DNA from: CAXBCP01 sp038120765
GTDB lineage: Bacteria > Pseudomonadota > Alphaproteobacteria > MPNO01 > UBA830
Assembly (NCBI GenBank): GCA_038120765.1
Contig: JAYOMI010000005.1
Span: forward strand, 1 to 64,000
DNA: 64,000 nucleotides
Direction: 5' to 3'
This document shows, piece by piece, positions 25,985 through 34,614 of the stretch. The notes beneath the pieces are model-generated. The model was not told the origin of the DNA, did no database searches, and saw only the letters and a program-made list of their open reading frames with translations. The position numbers and the translations under genes are program-made. Position 1 is the stretch's first letter; each line of letters opens with the position of its first letter.

Positions 25985-27874
25985 TCACTGCGGCGCTGTA
26001 TTGGGGTCGCTGTATCCCGGGAACGGCCAGGACTTGATAGATTTCCACTCGGATCCTTCCCGTCTCAGTAGATAGGAGTGCTCTGCAGCCAGTGTCAGGC
26101 CGGTCACCGTTCTGAGGGGGGCTGTCGGAACGTGTATCCAGGCATATTCCGGCTGATGTGCAGCAACGAACTTGCGAATATTTTCTTCCGTCGGCCGCGA
26201 TGCGGCGATCATGTAGCCGACATAGTCGACATGAGGTGAAATTATATAGCGGGCTATGACCTCGAAATCGCCCACCGAGGTGGGGTCGAATGAGGCAAAG
26301 CGAACACCTTCGGGGATTGTGTCCACGATCTCCTCGGCAACCGCGCGCACGAATATCTTGGGCGCGTACAGGTCAAACCTTATTTTAGGCGCGAGGGCGA
26401 TCGGTACGATGATGATCAGCGCGAAAATGACGACTGCGTAGCTTCTTCGGGGTCTGAGCTTCACCCTCTCGCGCCATAATGTCGCCAACCCAAAAGCGCC
26501 GAAGATCACGCAGGCACCGCCTAGATGCATATTGAAGCGCCAATAGGATGGTGCGACCAGCCCATTGGCGCCGAAGGCGGTAATATAGAGAAGCAGCAGA
26601 AGCAGATTATAGCCGACGAATAGCACCGCAACGATAATGCTGAGACGGTCCAAGGGTGAGCGTATCCGCCATAATGCCCGCGCCGCAATGAGGCAGGCGA
26701 TTACCATGACTGCGAAATAGCCCCCCTTTTTGGAGGCAATCAGGGCCATTCTATTGATTACGACGAAGATTTGGTCGGTCAGCCAATCGGCTCTCGGGAG
26801 AAACTGAAATTCCCCGGTCACTTCGTTGGCGCTGATATGCAGCCGCCAGGCGAGGTAGATAGTGATCGGCGGGATCGCCATTGCCGGAAGCAGCCTGATA
26901 AAGCGCGCAAGAGAGATGTTGGGGTCCCGTACAGCAACCAAAAAGCCGCCAATAGTTACCAGACCGACAAGGGCGATGTTGGGCTGTTTGACGCTCACGG
27001 CGGCCATCGCGACCAGCCCGAAGGTCCATGCCAGCGATAGCGACGGTTCGTCATTATTCTGCGCCAGTTCGTTCAGGAGCAGCCAAAGGACGACGCAAAG
27101 TGCGCCCACAAGGACTGCGGTGGGCGTATCGGCGTAGGATGTAAAAACGATTTTGGGAACGAATGTGGGATTGAGGGCAGTGACGGCGAGTGCGCCGATG
27201 GCGCAGTACAACCAGCCGATATTGCCCGACAAGTTGATGGATGTCGGTGTTTGCTGACCCGCCGGCGCGCGAGTCATTGCAACCTTGATTACCCTCCCGA
27301 CAAGAACTGCGAGTGAAGCAAGCAGAATGACACTGAAAACGGGCGTGGCATTTTCCACAAGGACGCCCGTCAGCATGCTTGAGAGATACACGATATAGGC
27401 CAGGCCGTAAGGGTAGCCCGGGAGGCCTGAGGTCGACGGTGGATTGCCTTTGCCCGGCAGGGTGTGATGTTCGATCAGGTATCGGGCGTTTGGCATCCAG
27501 TGGGTGAATTCGTCCCACTGGGACAAGGTCATACAGGCCGCAAGCCAGATGATGGGAAGCGCCAGTATCAGCGTTCGTCCCAGATCGATTGATGCAATCG
27601 GTCGGGGACGCTTGAACTGGACATAAGCTGCAACTGCCAGGGCAATCAGGAGAGCACCGGTGATGAAACGGAAATCAAGCCGCATCCATCCGCCCGCGAC
27701 CACATATGAAAGGCTAACGAATGACCATCCCGCGATAACATCAAGTTCGAAGAGGCGTCTTCGGGCGCTGATTGCGCCGCCCAGTAAAGACAGGCAGAGG
27801 CAGACCGCCAGAAGCGCGGCGAACCCCATGAGTTGCTCAAGGTCGGGGGAAAAGTATCCGATCATTTTTTGCAT
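25985..27874 (-). CDS. Multi-pass membrane protein, probable GT-C fold glycosyltransferase
   Basis: A 629-residue protein with at least ten hydrophobic segments and a C-terminal soluble part of about 120 residues. The acidic motif in SQWDEFTHWMPNARY, at the end of an early membrane helix, resembles the catalytic loop acid of GT-C enzymes, which take polyprenyl-phosphate sugars. No named family is recognised with certainty. It sits between lptF and pepA on the lptF strand, 98 bp upstream of lptF, so it may be co-transcribed and modify an envelope glycan or LPS. The start could be 27874 or the ATG three codons in. Confidence 0.6.
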   Translation of the reverse strand: MQKMIGYFSPDLEQLMGFAALLAVCLCLSLLGGAISARRRLFELDVIAGWSFVSLSYVVAGGWMRLDFRFITGALLIALAVAAYVQFKRPRPIASIDLGRTLILALPIIWLAACMTLSQWDEFTHWMPNARYLIEHHTLPGKGNPPSTSGLPGYPYGLAYIVYLSSMLTGVLVENATPVFSVILLASLAVLVGRVIKVAMTRAPAGQQTPTSINLSGNIGWLYCAIGALAVTALNPTFVPKIVFTSYADTPTAVLVGALCVVLWLLLNELAQNNDEPSLSLAWTFGLVAMAAVSVKQPNIALVGLVTIGGFLVAVRDPNISLARFIRLLPAMAIPPITIYLAWRLHISANEVTGEFQFLPRADWLTDQIFVVINRMALIASKKGGYFAVMVIACLIAARALWRIRSPLDRLSIIVAVLFVGYNLLLLLLYITAFGANGLVAPSYWRFNMHLGGACVIFGAFGLATLWRERVKLRPRRSYAVVIFALIIIVPIALAPKIRFDLYAPKIFVRAVAEEIVDTIPEGVRFASFDPTSVGDFEVIARYIISPHVDYVGYMIAASRPTEENIRKFVAAHQPEYAWIHVPTAPLRTVTGLTLAAEHSYLLRREGSEWKSIKSWPFPGYSDPNTAPQ

Positions 27875-28109
27875 AGCGATAAATCTGCCTGTGTATTTGC
27901 GGGCATCTTAACGACAGACGGATTCCCGGCCAACCAGCGGAGGGGCGTTACGATTCGCTCACTCTTCCCCGGCGCGATCAATGAGCCCCCCCTGCGTCTA
28001 ATAAGCTTTTCCTGTTTGAGTGAATGCTTGTTACATTCCGGCGAACCCGAGAGTTAACATCTCTCGCCGCTTATTGATGATTGCCAACAATTTCTGCCGG
28101 AGTCCCAGA

Positions 28110-29609
28110 ATGAAAATCAGCTTTTCCGCCCCTTCACTGCCGCGCAGCGGCCCTCTCGTTGTCGGCGTGCTCTCCGGGGGCAAGCTGCTTGCCACCGCCG
28201 AGCGCCTCGATAAAGCGGCTGACGGCGCATTGTCGCGCGCAATCGGCGCGAGCCGTTTCAAGGGAGAGAGCGGGCAGTCGCTGACGGTGATGGTGCCTGC
28301 GGGCATCGGCGCCAGCAGGGTCGTGCTGATGGGAATGGGCGAGGCCAGCCGCTTTGACGACCTCGCCGCGCAGGCCTTTGGTGGCCGGGCCTACTCGGCC
28401 GTTTCCGGCACAGGCGATAAATCGGCGGTCATTGCGATCGATGCGGTGAACGATGCGAAGATCAAGACATCGGAAATTTCGGCAAACGCGGCATACGGCG
28501 CATTGCTTGCTTCCTACCGGTTCGACAAGTACCGGACAAAGGAGAAGCCTGATGCAAAGCCGAGCATCGGCACCCTGACGATCACTTCGCGCGATTCCGC
28601 CGACGCGAAGAAATCCTTCGCACCGCTGGAGAAAGTGGCGGCCGGCGTCTTTTTTACCCGGGATCTGGTGTCGGAACCGGCAAACGTCATTTATCCGGCG
28701 ACCCTCGCGGCACAGGCGAAAACCCTGGAAAAGCTGGGCGTCAAAATCCAGATTCTGGACGAAAAACAGATGGCCAAGCTCGGCATGGGCGCGCTTCTCG
28801 GCGTTGCGCAAGGGTCGGCACATAAGCCCCGCCTGGTCGTGATGCGCTGGGACGGTGCGCCCAAGTCCAGGAGCAAGGCGCCGATCGCATTTATCGGCAA
28901 GGGTGTGACCTTCGATACGGGCGGTATCTCGATCAAACCTGCCGCCGGCATGGAAGATATGAAATGGGACATGGGCGGCTCCGGCGTGGTCATCGGCCTG
29001 ATGAAGGCGCTCGCCGGTCGCAAGGCGAAGGTAAATGCCGTTGGCGTGGTCGGACTTGTCGAAAATATGCCCTCATCGACCGCCCAGCGGCCGGGCGACG
29101 TCGTCACCACGATGTCGGGTCAGACGGTCGAAGTGCTGAACACCGATGCGGAGGGCCGCCTCGTTCTCGCCGACGCCATGTGGTATTGTCAGGACCGGTT
29201 CAAGCCGCACACGATGATCGATCTTGCGACACTGACCGGTGCGATTATCGTTTCTCTCGGCAACGAGAATGCGGGCATGTTCGCAAATGACGACGAGATA
29301 TGCGAGCGGCTTACAGACGCCGGCAAGTCTGTGGGAGAGCCCGTCTGGCGTATGCCGCTTGGCGAAGCCTATGATAAACTGATCAACTCCGATATCGCCG
29401 ACATGAAAAATATCGGCGGCCGTTGGGGCGGTTCGATCACCGCAGCGCAGTTTCTCCAGCGTTTCGTCAAGGACGGTGTGAAATGGGCGCATCTCGATAT
29501 CGCGGGTGTGACATGGTCGACCAAGGATGCGCCGACGGTGCCGAAGGGCGGCACGGCATTCGGCGTGCGGCTTCTCGATCGTCTGGTTGCGGATCATTAC
29601 GAGGACTGA
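28110..29609 (+). CDS. pepA: Leucyl aminopeptidase (M17)
   Basis: Cytosolic hexameric two-metal aminopeptidase. 499 residues with the metal/active-site motif NTDAEGRLVLADAM, GKGVTFDTGGISIKP, and the preceding Lys/Asp ligands in their usual order. The ATG at 28110 (GGAG 11 bases upstream) begins the conserved MKISFSAPS start; an earlier open stretch has no such match. It is followed by holC, 20 bp downstream. Confidence 0.96.
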   Translation: MKISFSAPSLPRSGPLVVGVLSGGKLLATAERLDKAADGALSRAIGASRFKGESGQSLTVMVPAGIGASRVVLMGMGEASRFDDLAAQAFGGRAYSAVSGTGDKSAVIAIDAVNDAKIKTSEISANAAYGALLASYRFDKYRTKEKPDAKPSIGTLTITSRDSADAKKSFAPLEKVAAGVFFTRDLVSEPANVIYPATLAAQAKTLEKLGVKIQILDEKQMAKLGMGALLGVAQGSAHKPRLVVMRWDGAPKSRSKAPIAFIGKGVTFDTGGISIKPAAGMEDMKWDMGGSGVVIGLMKALAGRKAKVNAVGVVGLVENMPSSTAQRPGDVVTTMSGQTVEVLNTDAEGRLVLADAMWYCQDRFKPHTMIDLATLTGAIIVSLGNENAGMFANDDEICERLTDAGKSVGEPVWRMPLGEAYDKLINSDIADMKNIGGRWGGSITAAQFLQRFVKDGVKWAHLDIAGVTWSTKDAPTVPKGGTAFGVRLLDRLVADHYED

Positions 29610-29628
29610 GGAGGGCCCGGCGTCCGCA

Positions 29629-30078
29629 ATGACCGAAATCAGCTTTTATCATCTGCTTCACACGCCGCTGGAGCGCGCTTTGCCGAAGCTGATTGAAAAA
29701 GTGCTGGAGAGTGGTGCGCGCGCTGTTGTCCGCACGGGTTCGACAGAACGCGCCGAAGCACTGAACGGTGCGCTCTGGACCTACGATCAGGATTCGTTCA
29801 TCCCCCACGGCACGGCGCGGGACGGCAATGCGGCCCTCCAGCCCGTGTGGATCACGGCCGACGAGGAGAATCCCAACGGCGCGGATATACTGGTGCTGAC
29901 CGACGGCGCCGAGTCCGCTGACATCGGCAGTTACCGCCGATGTCTCGAAATGTTCGATGGGCGCGACGATGCCGCGGTCGCAGATGCCCGGCGCCGTTGG
30001 TCCGCCTACAAGTATGCGGCGCACGACCTGGCATACTGGCAGCAGACCGAAGGCGGCGGCTGGGAAAAGAAAGCCTGA
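29629..30078 (+). CDS. holC: DNA polymerase III subunit chi
   Basis: A 149-residue chi subunit linking the clamp loader to SSB. The N-terminus TEISFYHLLHTPLERALPKL, the DSFIPHGT motif and the C-terminal WSAYKYAAHDLAYWQQ are characteristic of alphaproteobacterial HolC. The ATG at 29629 lies 20 bp after the pepA stop, the conserved pepA-holC pairing. Confidence 0.93.
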   Translation: MTEISFYHLLHTPLERALPKLIEKVLESGARAVVRTGSTERAEALNGALWTYDQDSFIPHGTARDGNAALQPVWITADEENPNGADILVLTDGAESADIGSYRRCLEMFDGRDDAAVADARRRWSAYKYAAHDLAYWQQTEGGGWEKKA

Positions 30079-30086
30079 CGCCAGCT

Positions 30087-30103
30087 ATGCCCGATACGGG
30101 CAT
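30087..30103 (+). terminator. Hairpin after holC, weak terminator candidate
   Basis: ATGCCCG-ATA-CGGGCAT forms a perfect 7-bp stem nine bases after the holC stop, but only a short T-containing tail follows. It may be a terminator or an RNA processing signal. Confidence 0.4.
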
Positions 30104-30128
30104 TTCAGGGCCGTCATAGCCCGGCTGG

Positions 30129-30144
30129 TTTCGCATCTGCGAAA
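30129..30144. promoter_or_regulatory. Palindrome just upstream of the ndk promoter
   Basis: TTTCGCA-TC-TGCGAAA is a perfect 7-2-7 inverted repeat ending eight bases before the -35 element of the ndk promoter, a position suited to an activator or repressor dimer. Confidence 0.4.
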
Positions 30145-30152
30145 TGTAGAGG

Positions 30153-30181
30153 TTGCTCCCTTATCGCATAGCGTCTATAAG
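30153..30181 (+). promoter_or_regulatory. Probable sigma-70 type promoter for ndk
   Basis: TTGCTC (30153-30158) and TATAAG (30176-30181) are separated by exactly 17 bases, 34 bp before the ndk start and ahead of the AGGAG ribosome binding site. Confidence 0.6.
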
Positions 30182-30215
30182 GCCGCCGAATTCAAGAACA
30201 GGAGCCTTTGCCCCC

Positions 30216-30638
30216 ATGGCAGTCGAACGTACGCTATCAATAATCAAGCCCGACGCAACGCGGCGGAACCTCACCGGCGCCATTGTCGCCCGCTTCGAGG
30301 AGGCCGGTCTGTGCGTTGTTGCCCAGCGGCGGATGCGCCTGACGCCCGAGCAGGCCCAGCAGTTTTATGCCGTTCACAAGGAACGCGCGTTTTTTGACGA
30401 TCTCTGCGACTTTATGACCTCCGGTCCTGTCGTTGTGCAGGTGCTGGAAGGCGAGGATGCGATTGCCAAGAACCGCGAAGTGATGGGGGCGACCAACCCC
30501 GCCAATGCCGACGAAGGCACGATTCGCCGTGATTTCGGGGAATCGGTCGAGGCGAACTCTGTACACGGTTCCGACGCGCCGGAAACGGCAGCGGAAGAGA
30601 TTGCGTTCTTTTTCAGCGGGATCGATATCGTCGGCTGA
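30216..30638 (+). CDS. ndk: Nucleoside diphosphate kinase
   Basis: Equilibrates nucleoside di- and triphosphates. 140 residues with the start AVERTLSIIKPDA and the active-site His in NSVHGSDAPE. The ATG at 30216 is preceded by AGGAG, and a longer in-frame alternative only adds unrelated sequence. It has its own promoter and terminator. Confidence 0.97.
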   Translation: MAVERTLSIIKPDATRRNLTGAIVARFEEAGLCVVAQRRMRLTPEQAQQFYAVHKERAFFDDLCDFMTSGPVVVQVLEGEDAIAKNREVMGATNPANADEGTIRRDFGESVEANSVHGSDAPETAAEEIAFFFSGIDIVG

Positions 30639-30658
30639 CGCGACGCTGACGGGAATCG

Positions 30659-30687
30659 AAAAGGGCGGGTCCAAGACCCGCCCTTTT
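30659..30687. terminator. Intrinsic terminator between ndk and the cox IV gene
   Basis: A 13-bp perfect stem (AAAAGGGCGGGTC / GACCCGCCCTTTT) with a 3-base loop and flanking A and T runs. The genes converge, so it may serve both. Confidence 0.92.
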
Positions 30688-30728
30688 TAGTGGCGCCTTT
30701 GAAAGCGCGGAGCTGTCTGCCGGCGGAG

Positions 30729-30857
30729 CTATACGCGAGTCAGCGCCAGTATTCCGACTATTGCGATCACCACAGCCGTGCCGACAGCCGCCCATTTTGC
30801 GAAATCGGCCCAGTCTTTCTGATGCCGCGAGATTTCTTTATCCATGTCGAGGGACAT
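30729..30857 (-). CDS. aa3-type cytochrome c oxidase subunit IV (small)
   Basis: Predicted 42-residue protein: short charged N-terminus (SLDMDKEISRHQKDWADF) and one membrane helix (about residues 20-39). The layout and the KDWADFAKW motif match the tiny bacterial aa3 oxidase subunit IV family (PF07835), which packs against subunits I and III. AAGGAG lies ten bases upstream of the ATG at 30857; a second in-frame ATG is at 30845. The catalytic subunits are not in the window. Confidence 0.7.
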   Translation of the reverse strand: MSLDMDKEISRHQKDWADFAKWAAVGTAVVIAIVGILALTRV

Positions 30858-30975
30858 TCGGCTGTTACTCCTTGAATTGACGGTCAATTATTAAACTCGA
30901 TCGCAGATATAGCGCGGATTTTCGCCCGGGTGAAGCTGGGAAAAACGGCTTTGTCCGCGCCGATGTAAACGCTTG

Positions 30976-31635
30976 CTATGACCGCCCGTCATCCGGATTG
31001 ACGGCTATACCCGTTGGACCGACGACGCCATCTATGATGACAGTTTCGTCGACGATAGTTGTTCTGCCCTCGGCGACCAGGCGGAGCGCGTGGGGATAGC
31101 ATCGATGTTCCGCCGTCAGGACCCGGGCCGCCAGCGTATCTGCATCGTCATCGGGCAGTACCGGAACCGCCGCCTGGACGATTATCGGGCCTGCATCCAT
31201 GGCCGGGCGCACGAAATGGACCGTGCAGCCGGTGAACCTCACGCCTTCGGAGAGGACGCGCTCATGCGTGTGAAGGCCCTTATAGGCCGGCAGTAGCGAC
31301 GGGTGGATATTCAGCATCCGGTCGAACCACCGCTCGACGAACCCCTCTGTCAGAAGCCGCATGAAACCGGCAAGGCAGACGAGCTCCACCCCGTCTGCCG
31401 TCAGTACCGCATGAAGGGCGTCCTCAAAAGACGCGCGGCCGTCGAAATCCCTGTGGTCGATGGCGGTCGTTGCAATGCCTGACCGTGCCGCACGTTCCAG
31501 CCCCCCGGCGCCCGGAACATTCGAAATCACGCGGACAATCTCAGCCGGGTAGGTGGGATCTTTTGCTGCGTCGACCAGTGCCTGCATGTTGGATCCGCGC
31601 CCGGATAGCAGGATTGCCGTCTTTATACGGGCCAT
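30976..31635 (-). CDS. purN: Phosphoribosylglycinamide formyltransferase
   Basis: 10-formyl-THF-dependent third step of purine synthesis. 219 residues with SGRGSNMQAL at the N-terminus, catalytic Asn/His in LNIHPSLLPAYKG and Asp in AMDAGPII. It overlaps the end of purM by 13 bases, indicating coupling. Confidence 0.96.
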   Translation of the reverse strand: MARIKTAILLSGRGSNMQALVDAAKDPTYPAEIVRVISNVPGAGGLERAARSGIATTAIDHRDFDGRASFEDALHAVLTADGVELVCLAGFMRLLTEGFVERWFDRMLNIHPSLLPAYKGLHTHERVLSEGVRFTGCTVHFVRPAMDAGPIIVQAAVPVLPDDDADTLAARVLTAEHRCYPHALRLVAEGRTTIVDETVIIDGVVGPTGIAVNPDDGRS

Positions 31636-32699
31636 GCGACATCCAGTCCGGGCAGGGCGACGCGCTCGCCGTCATCCCCCGGCAGCTCGTTTTCGGCGAC
31701 GATCTCGCCGATATCGCAGACGGTTTCGCCCGCGTCCGTCAATATGCCAATAGCGTCTGCCGCATCAGCGGCCGGGACGATGGCGACCATGCCGATCCCG
31801 CAATTGAAGGTGCGGGCCATTTCCGCGGGCGCAACGCCGCCTTCGGTCATCAACCAGGAAATTACCGGCGGCATGGACCACGCAGCAGGGTCGATCCGGG
31901 CGCCCATTCCGTCAGGCAGGATACGCGGCACGTTTTCCGTCAGGCCGCCTCCGGTGATATGTGCAAACGCCTTGACGATCCCTGCCTTATGGAGCGCGAG
32001 GCAGGATTTTACATAGATACGGGTAGGGGTGAGGAGTGCTTCCCCCCAGGTCAATTTGCTGTCGAAGGCGGTTTCTACGTCATAGTCCAGGCCGTGGCGG
32101 GCGAAGACGTGCCGGACCAGCGAAAAGCCGTTCGAATGGACCCCGGACGAGGCAAGCCCGAGGATGCGGTCGCCGGGTGCAATATCATCCCGTGGCAGCA
32201 AATTTCCCCGTTCCGCGGCCCCGACTGAAAACCCTGCGAGGTCGTAATCACCATCGCCGTACATGCCGGGCATTTCCGCCGTTTCGCCGCCGATCAGCGC
32301 GCAGCCTGCCTGTCTGCATCCCTCGGCGATACCGCTGATCACATCGGCCGCAGCACCGGCGTCGAGCCTGCCCGTCGCAAAATAATCCAGAAAAAAGAGC
32401 GGCTCCGCGCCCTGGACGACAAGGTCGTTGACGCACATGGCGACGAGGTCGATTCCCACCGTATCGTGGCATCCGGTATCGATGGCGATTTTCAGCTTGG
32501 TGCCGACGCCGTCGGTCGCGGCGATCAGCACCGGATCCTCGTAACCCGCCGCTCTGGGATCGAATAATCCGCCAAAACCGCCGAGTCCGCCCATAACCCC
32601 TGAACGCAGAGTCGATTTCGCCATGGGCTTTATGCGCTCGACGAGATCTGCGCCTGCGTCTATATCGACGCCCGAATCTTTGTAACTGGGACCGTTAAT
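31623..32699 (-). CDS. purM: Phosphoribosylformylglycinamidine cyclo-ligase (start codon apparently ATT)
   Basis: AIR synthetase, fifth step of purine synthesis. The conserved N-terminal SYKDSGVDIDAGADLVERIK and GVMGGLGGFGGLF are both encoded. However, no ATG, GTG or TTG exists between an in-frame TAG and the first ATG, which lies 25 codons inside the conserved region (32624). The natural start position holds ATT (read from 32699), giving NGPSYKD and a 358-residue protein with GAGG ten bases upstream. Either this is a rare ATT initiation or a base error. Starting at 32624 would remove ATP-site residues. Confidence 0.85.
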   Translation of the reverse strand: MNGPSYKDSGVDIDAGADLVERIKPMAKSTLRSGVMGGLGGFGGLFDPRAAGYEDPVLIAATDGVGTKLKIAIDTGCHDTVGIDLVAMCVNDLVVQGAEPLFFLDYFATGRLDAGAAADVISGIAEGCRQAGCALIGGETAEMPGMYGDGDYDLAGFSVGAAERGNLLPRDDIAPGDRILGLASSGVHSNGFSLVRHVFARHGLDYDVETAFDSKLTWGEALLTPTRIYVKSCLALHKAGIVKAFAHITGGGLTENVPRILPDGMGARIDPAAWSMPPVISWLMTEGGVAPAEMARTFNCGIGMVAIVPAADAADAIGILTDAGETVCDIGEIVAENELPGDDGERVALPGLDVAWPV

Positions 32700-32737
32700 G
32701 ACTGCGCCGCCTCGATTGAAAATGTTAGACTAAACGG

Positions 32738-34060
32738 ATGATGGATCAAAACCCTACCGTAACCCGCAGGATAGCGAATGCGCGACCGGAAATGAACGCC
32801 GTCCCGCGAATCTCTCGGCGAATTTTCACGTGCTTCCGAATTGGACTGATCGGGACGATTTTCGTTGCCCTGGCCGGCACCGGCATCGCGTCTGCGCAGA
32901 CAGGCAGCGTCTACACGGTCGGCGGCGTGGATGTCGACAGGACAGCGGATACCGCGGCGGTGGCCCGGGAACAGGCAATTGCCGCCGGCCACGACATTGC
33001 GTTCAGGCGCCTGATGGCCCGGCTTGTTCCCGAAAACCGTCGCAACGCACTGCCAGCCCTCTCGCTCGCCGAGATTACCCCGCTGGTGCTCAGCTTCGAG
33101 ATAGACTCCGAGAAAACGTCATCAGTCCGGTATCTCGGAACGCTCAAATTCCGTTTTCGTCGGGGAGACGTTCGCGAATTTCTGCAGAACAGCGGGATAG
33201 GATTTGCGGAAACCCGCTCGAAACCGGTGCTGCTGCTGCCGGTATACGATTTCGCGGGTGCCAAGCTTCTCTGGGACGATCCAAATCCGTGGTTCGAGGC
33301 CTGGCAGGCTGTACCCCCTTCGGATGGCCTAGTTCCTGTGCGTCTGCCGGCCGGCGATCTGGCGGATCTTCGCGATATCAGTGCAGAGCAGGCATCTGCC
33401 GGCAATGCGGACCAACTGGCATTGATCGCAGAGCGCTATGGCGCAAGCGCGGTGCTGGTCGCCGAGGCATCGGTGACGACCGACCCCGTTTCCGGCGCGC
33501 GCACGTTAACGGTGGCCACCCGCTATTTCGGCGGAACCTCGGATGGACGTACCTCGGTCCGCAGCTTTTCATATGCCGGGGAAGAAACCGACGAAGCGGT
33601 CATCGGGCGGGCGGCGATGCAGGTGGCGCGTCAGATAGAGGAGGACTGGAAGCGGGAAAACCTGATTCAGTTCGACAATCAAACCAGTCTGATCGCCGAT
33701 GTCGCGCTGGCGGATCTGCGTCAATGGGTCGAATTGCGGCGCAAGTTGCAGGGTATCGCGTTCCTTCAGAACTGGCAGCTGGTCGCCATTTCCCGTCGGA
33801 GTGCATCGGTGCGCCTGACCTATTACGGCGATGCCGAACAGCTACGCATCGCACTTGCACAGCGCGACCTCGTACTTGAACAGGGTGCTGCAGACTGGGT
33901 GTTGCGCGATTCCCGGCAGGCAAGGGCCGTCGCACCCGAGCCGATATCACCGGCGGGCAGCTCGAACCTTCCCGCGTCAGAGGCGCCAGTTTCGTCCAAT
34001 GCCGGTTTTCCTGCATCGCAGCCATCCGATGAAAGGCCTGATGGGGTCCCCGCCCGGTGA
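32738..34060 (+). CDS. DUF2066 family exported protein
   Basis: A 440-residue protein with a signal peptide (hydrophobic core GLIGTIFVALAGTGIASA), then the DUF2066 region (VYTVGGVDVDRTADTAAVAREQAI ... AFRRLMARLVP) and a Pro/Ser-rich C-terminus. The function of DUF2066 is unknown. The frame opens at 32738; an ATG at 32792 gives a more compact signal peptide and more room for the divergent purM promoter. It is followed by the CDP-alcohol transferase (GTGA overlap) and hdaA, a conserved alphaproteobacterial order. Confidence 0.8.
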   Translation: MMDQNPTVTRRIANARPEMNAVPRISRRIFTCFRIGLIGTIFVALAGTGIASAQTGSVYTVGGVDVDRTADTAAVAREQAIAAGHDIAFRRLMARLVPENRRNALPALSLAEITPLVLSFEIDSEKTSSVRYLGTLKFRFRRGDVREFLQNSGIGFAETRSKPVLLLPVYDFAGAKLLWDDPNPWFEAWQAVPPSDGLVPVRLPAGDLADLRDISAEQASAGNADQLALIAERYGASAVLVAEASVTTDPVSGARTLTVATRYFGGTSDGRTSVRSFSYAGEETDEAVIGRAAMQVARQIEEDWKRENLIQFDNQTSLIADVALADLRQWVELRRKLQGIAFLQNWQLVAISRRSASVRLTYYGDAEQLRIALAQRDLVLEQGAADWVLRDSRQARAVAPEPISPAGSSNLPASEAPVSSNAGFPASQPSDERPDGVPAR

Positions 34061-34614
34061 ATCTGCCAAACCTGATTACACTCGGACGCCTGTTGACGGT
34101 GCCGGTCACCGTATACCTGCTGATGCAGTCGGCATATCTCTCGGCATTCATCCTGTTCCTGCTCGCCGGGGCTTCGGACGCGCTTGATGGATACCTTGCC
34201 AAGCGCAATAACCAGACCACCGAACTCGGCGCTATTCTGGATCCTCTGGCAGATAAAGCCTTGCTCGTCGGCGTTTATGTGACCCTCGGGCTGCAGGGAA
34301 ACCTGCCGAACTGGCTTGTCTTGCTTGTCGTCTTCCGCGACGTGCTGATTATCGGCGGGGTCATTATCCTGTTTCTGGTCAGGCTCGAAGTGAAGATGCG
34401 ACCGCTCATTATCAGCAAGATCAATACCGCGACGCAGATTGGCCTTGCCGCCATCGTTCTGGCCGAGCTCGGCCTGTCGCTGAATATCATGGGGCTGGTC
34501 GAGGCTATGGTGTATCTGGCCGGTCTGACCACCGTTATTTCGGGTGCGAGCTACATGGTATCCTGGAGCCGCCAGATGGCCGGTATCGGAGACGACGAGT
34601 CTTCCGCGCGGTGA
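34057..34614 (+). CDS. CDP-alcohol phosphatidyltransferase family membrane protein
   Basis: A 185-residue integral membrane enzyme. The signature D(x)2DG(x)2A(x)n G(x)3D(x)3D is complete: D41, D44, G45 and D62, D66 in SDALDGYLAKR...LGAILDPLAD. It transfers a phosphatidyl group from CDP-diacylglycerol to an alcohol; the closest named type is phosphatidylglycerophosphate synthase (PgsA), but the acceptor is not certain. The start is GTG overlapping the DUF2066 stop; it overlaps hdaA at its end. Confidence 0.85.
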   Translation: MNLPNLITLGRLLTVPVTVYLLMQSAYLSAFILFLLAGASDALDGYLAKRNNQTTELGAILDPLADKALLVGVYVTLGLQGNLPNWLVLLVVFRDVLIIGGVIILFLVRLEVKMRPLIISKINTATQIGLAAIVLAELGLSLNIMGLVEAMVYLAGLTTVISGASYMVSWSRQMAGIGDDESSAR

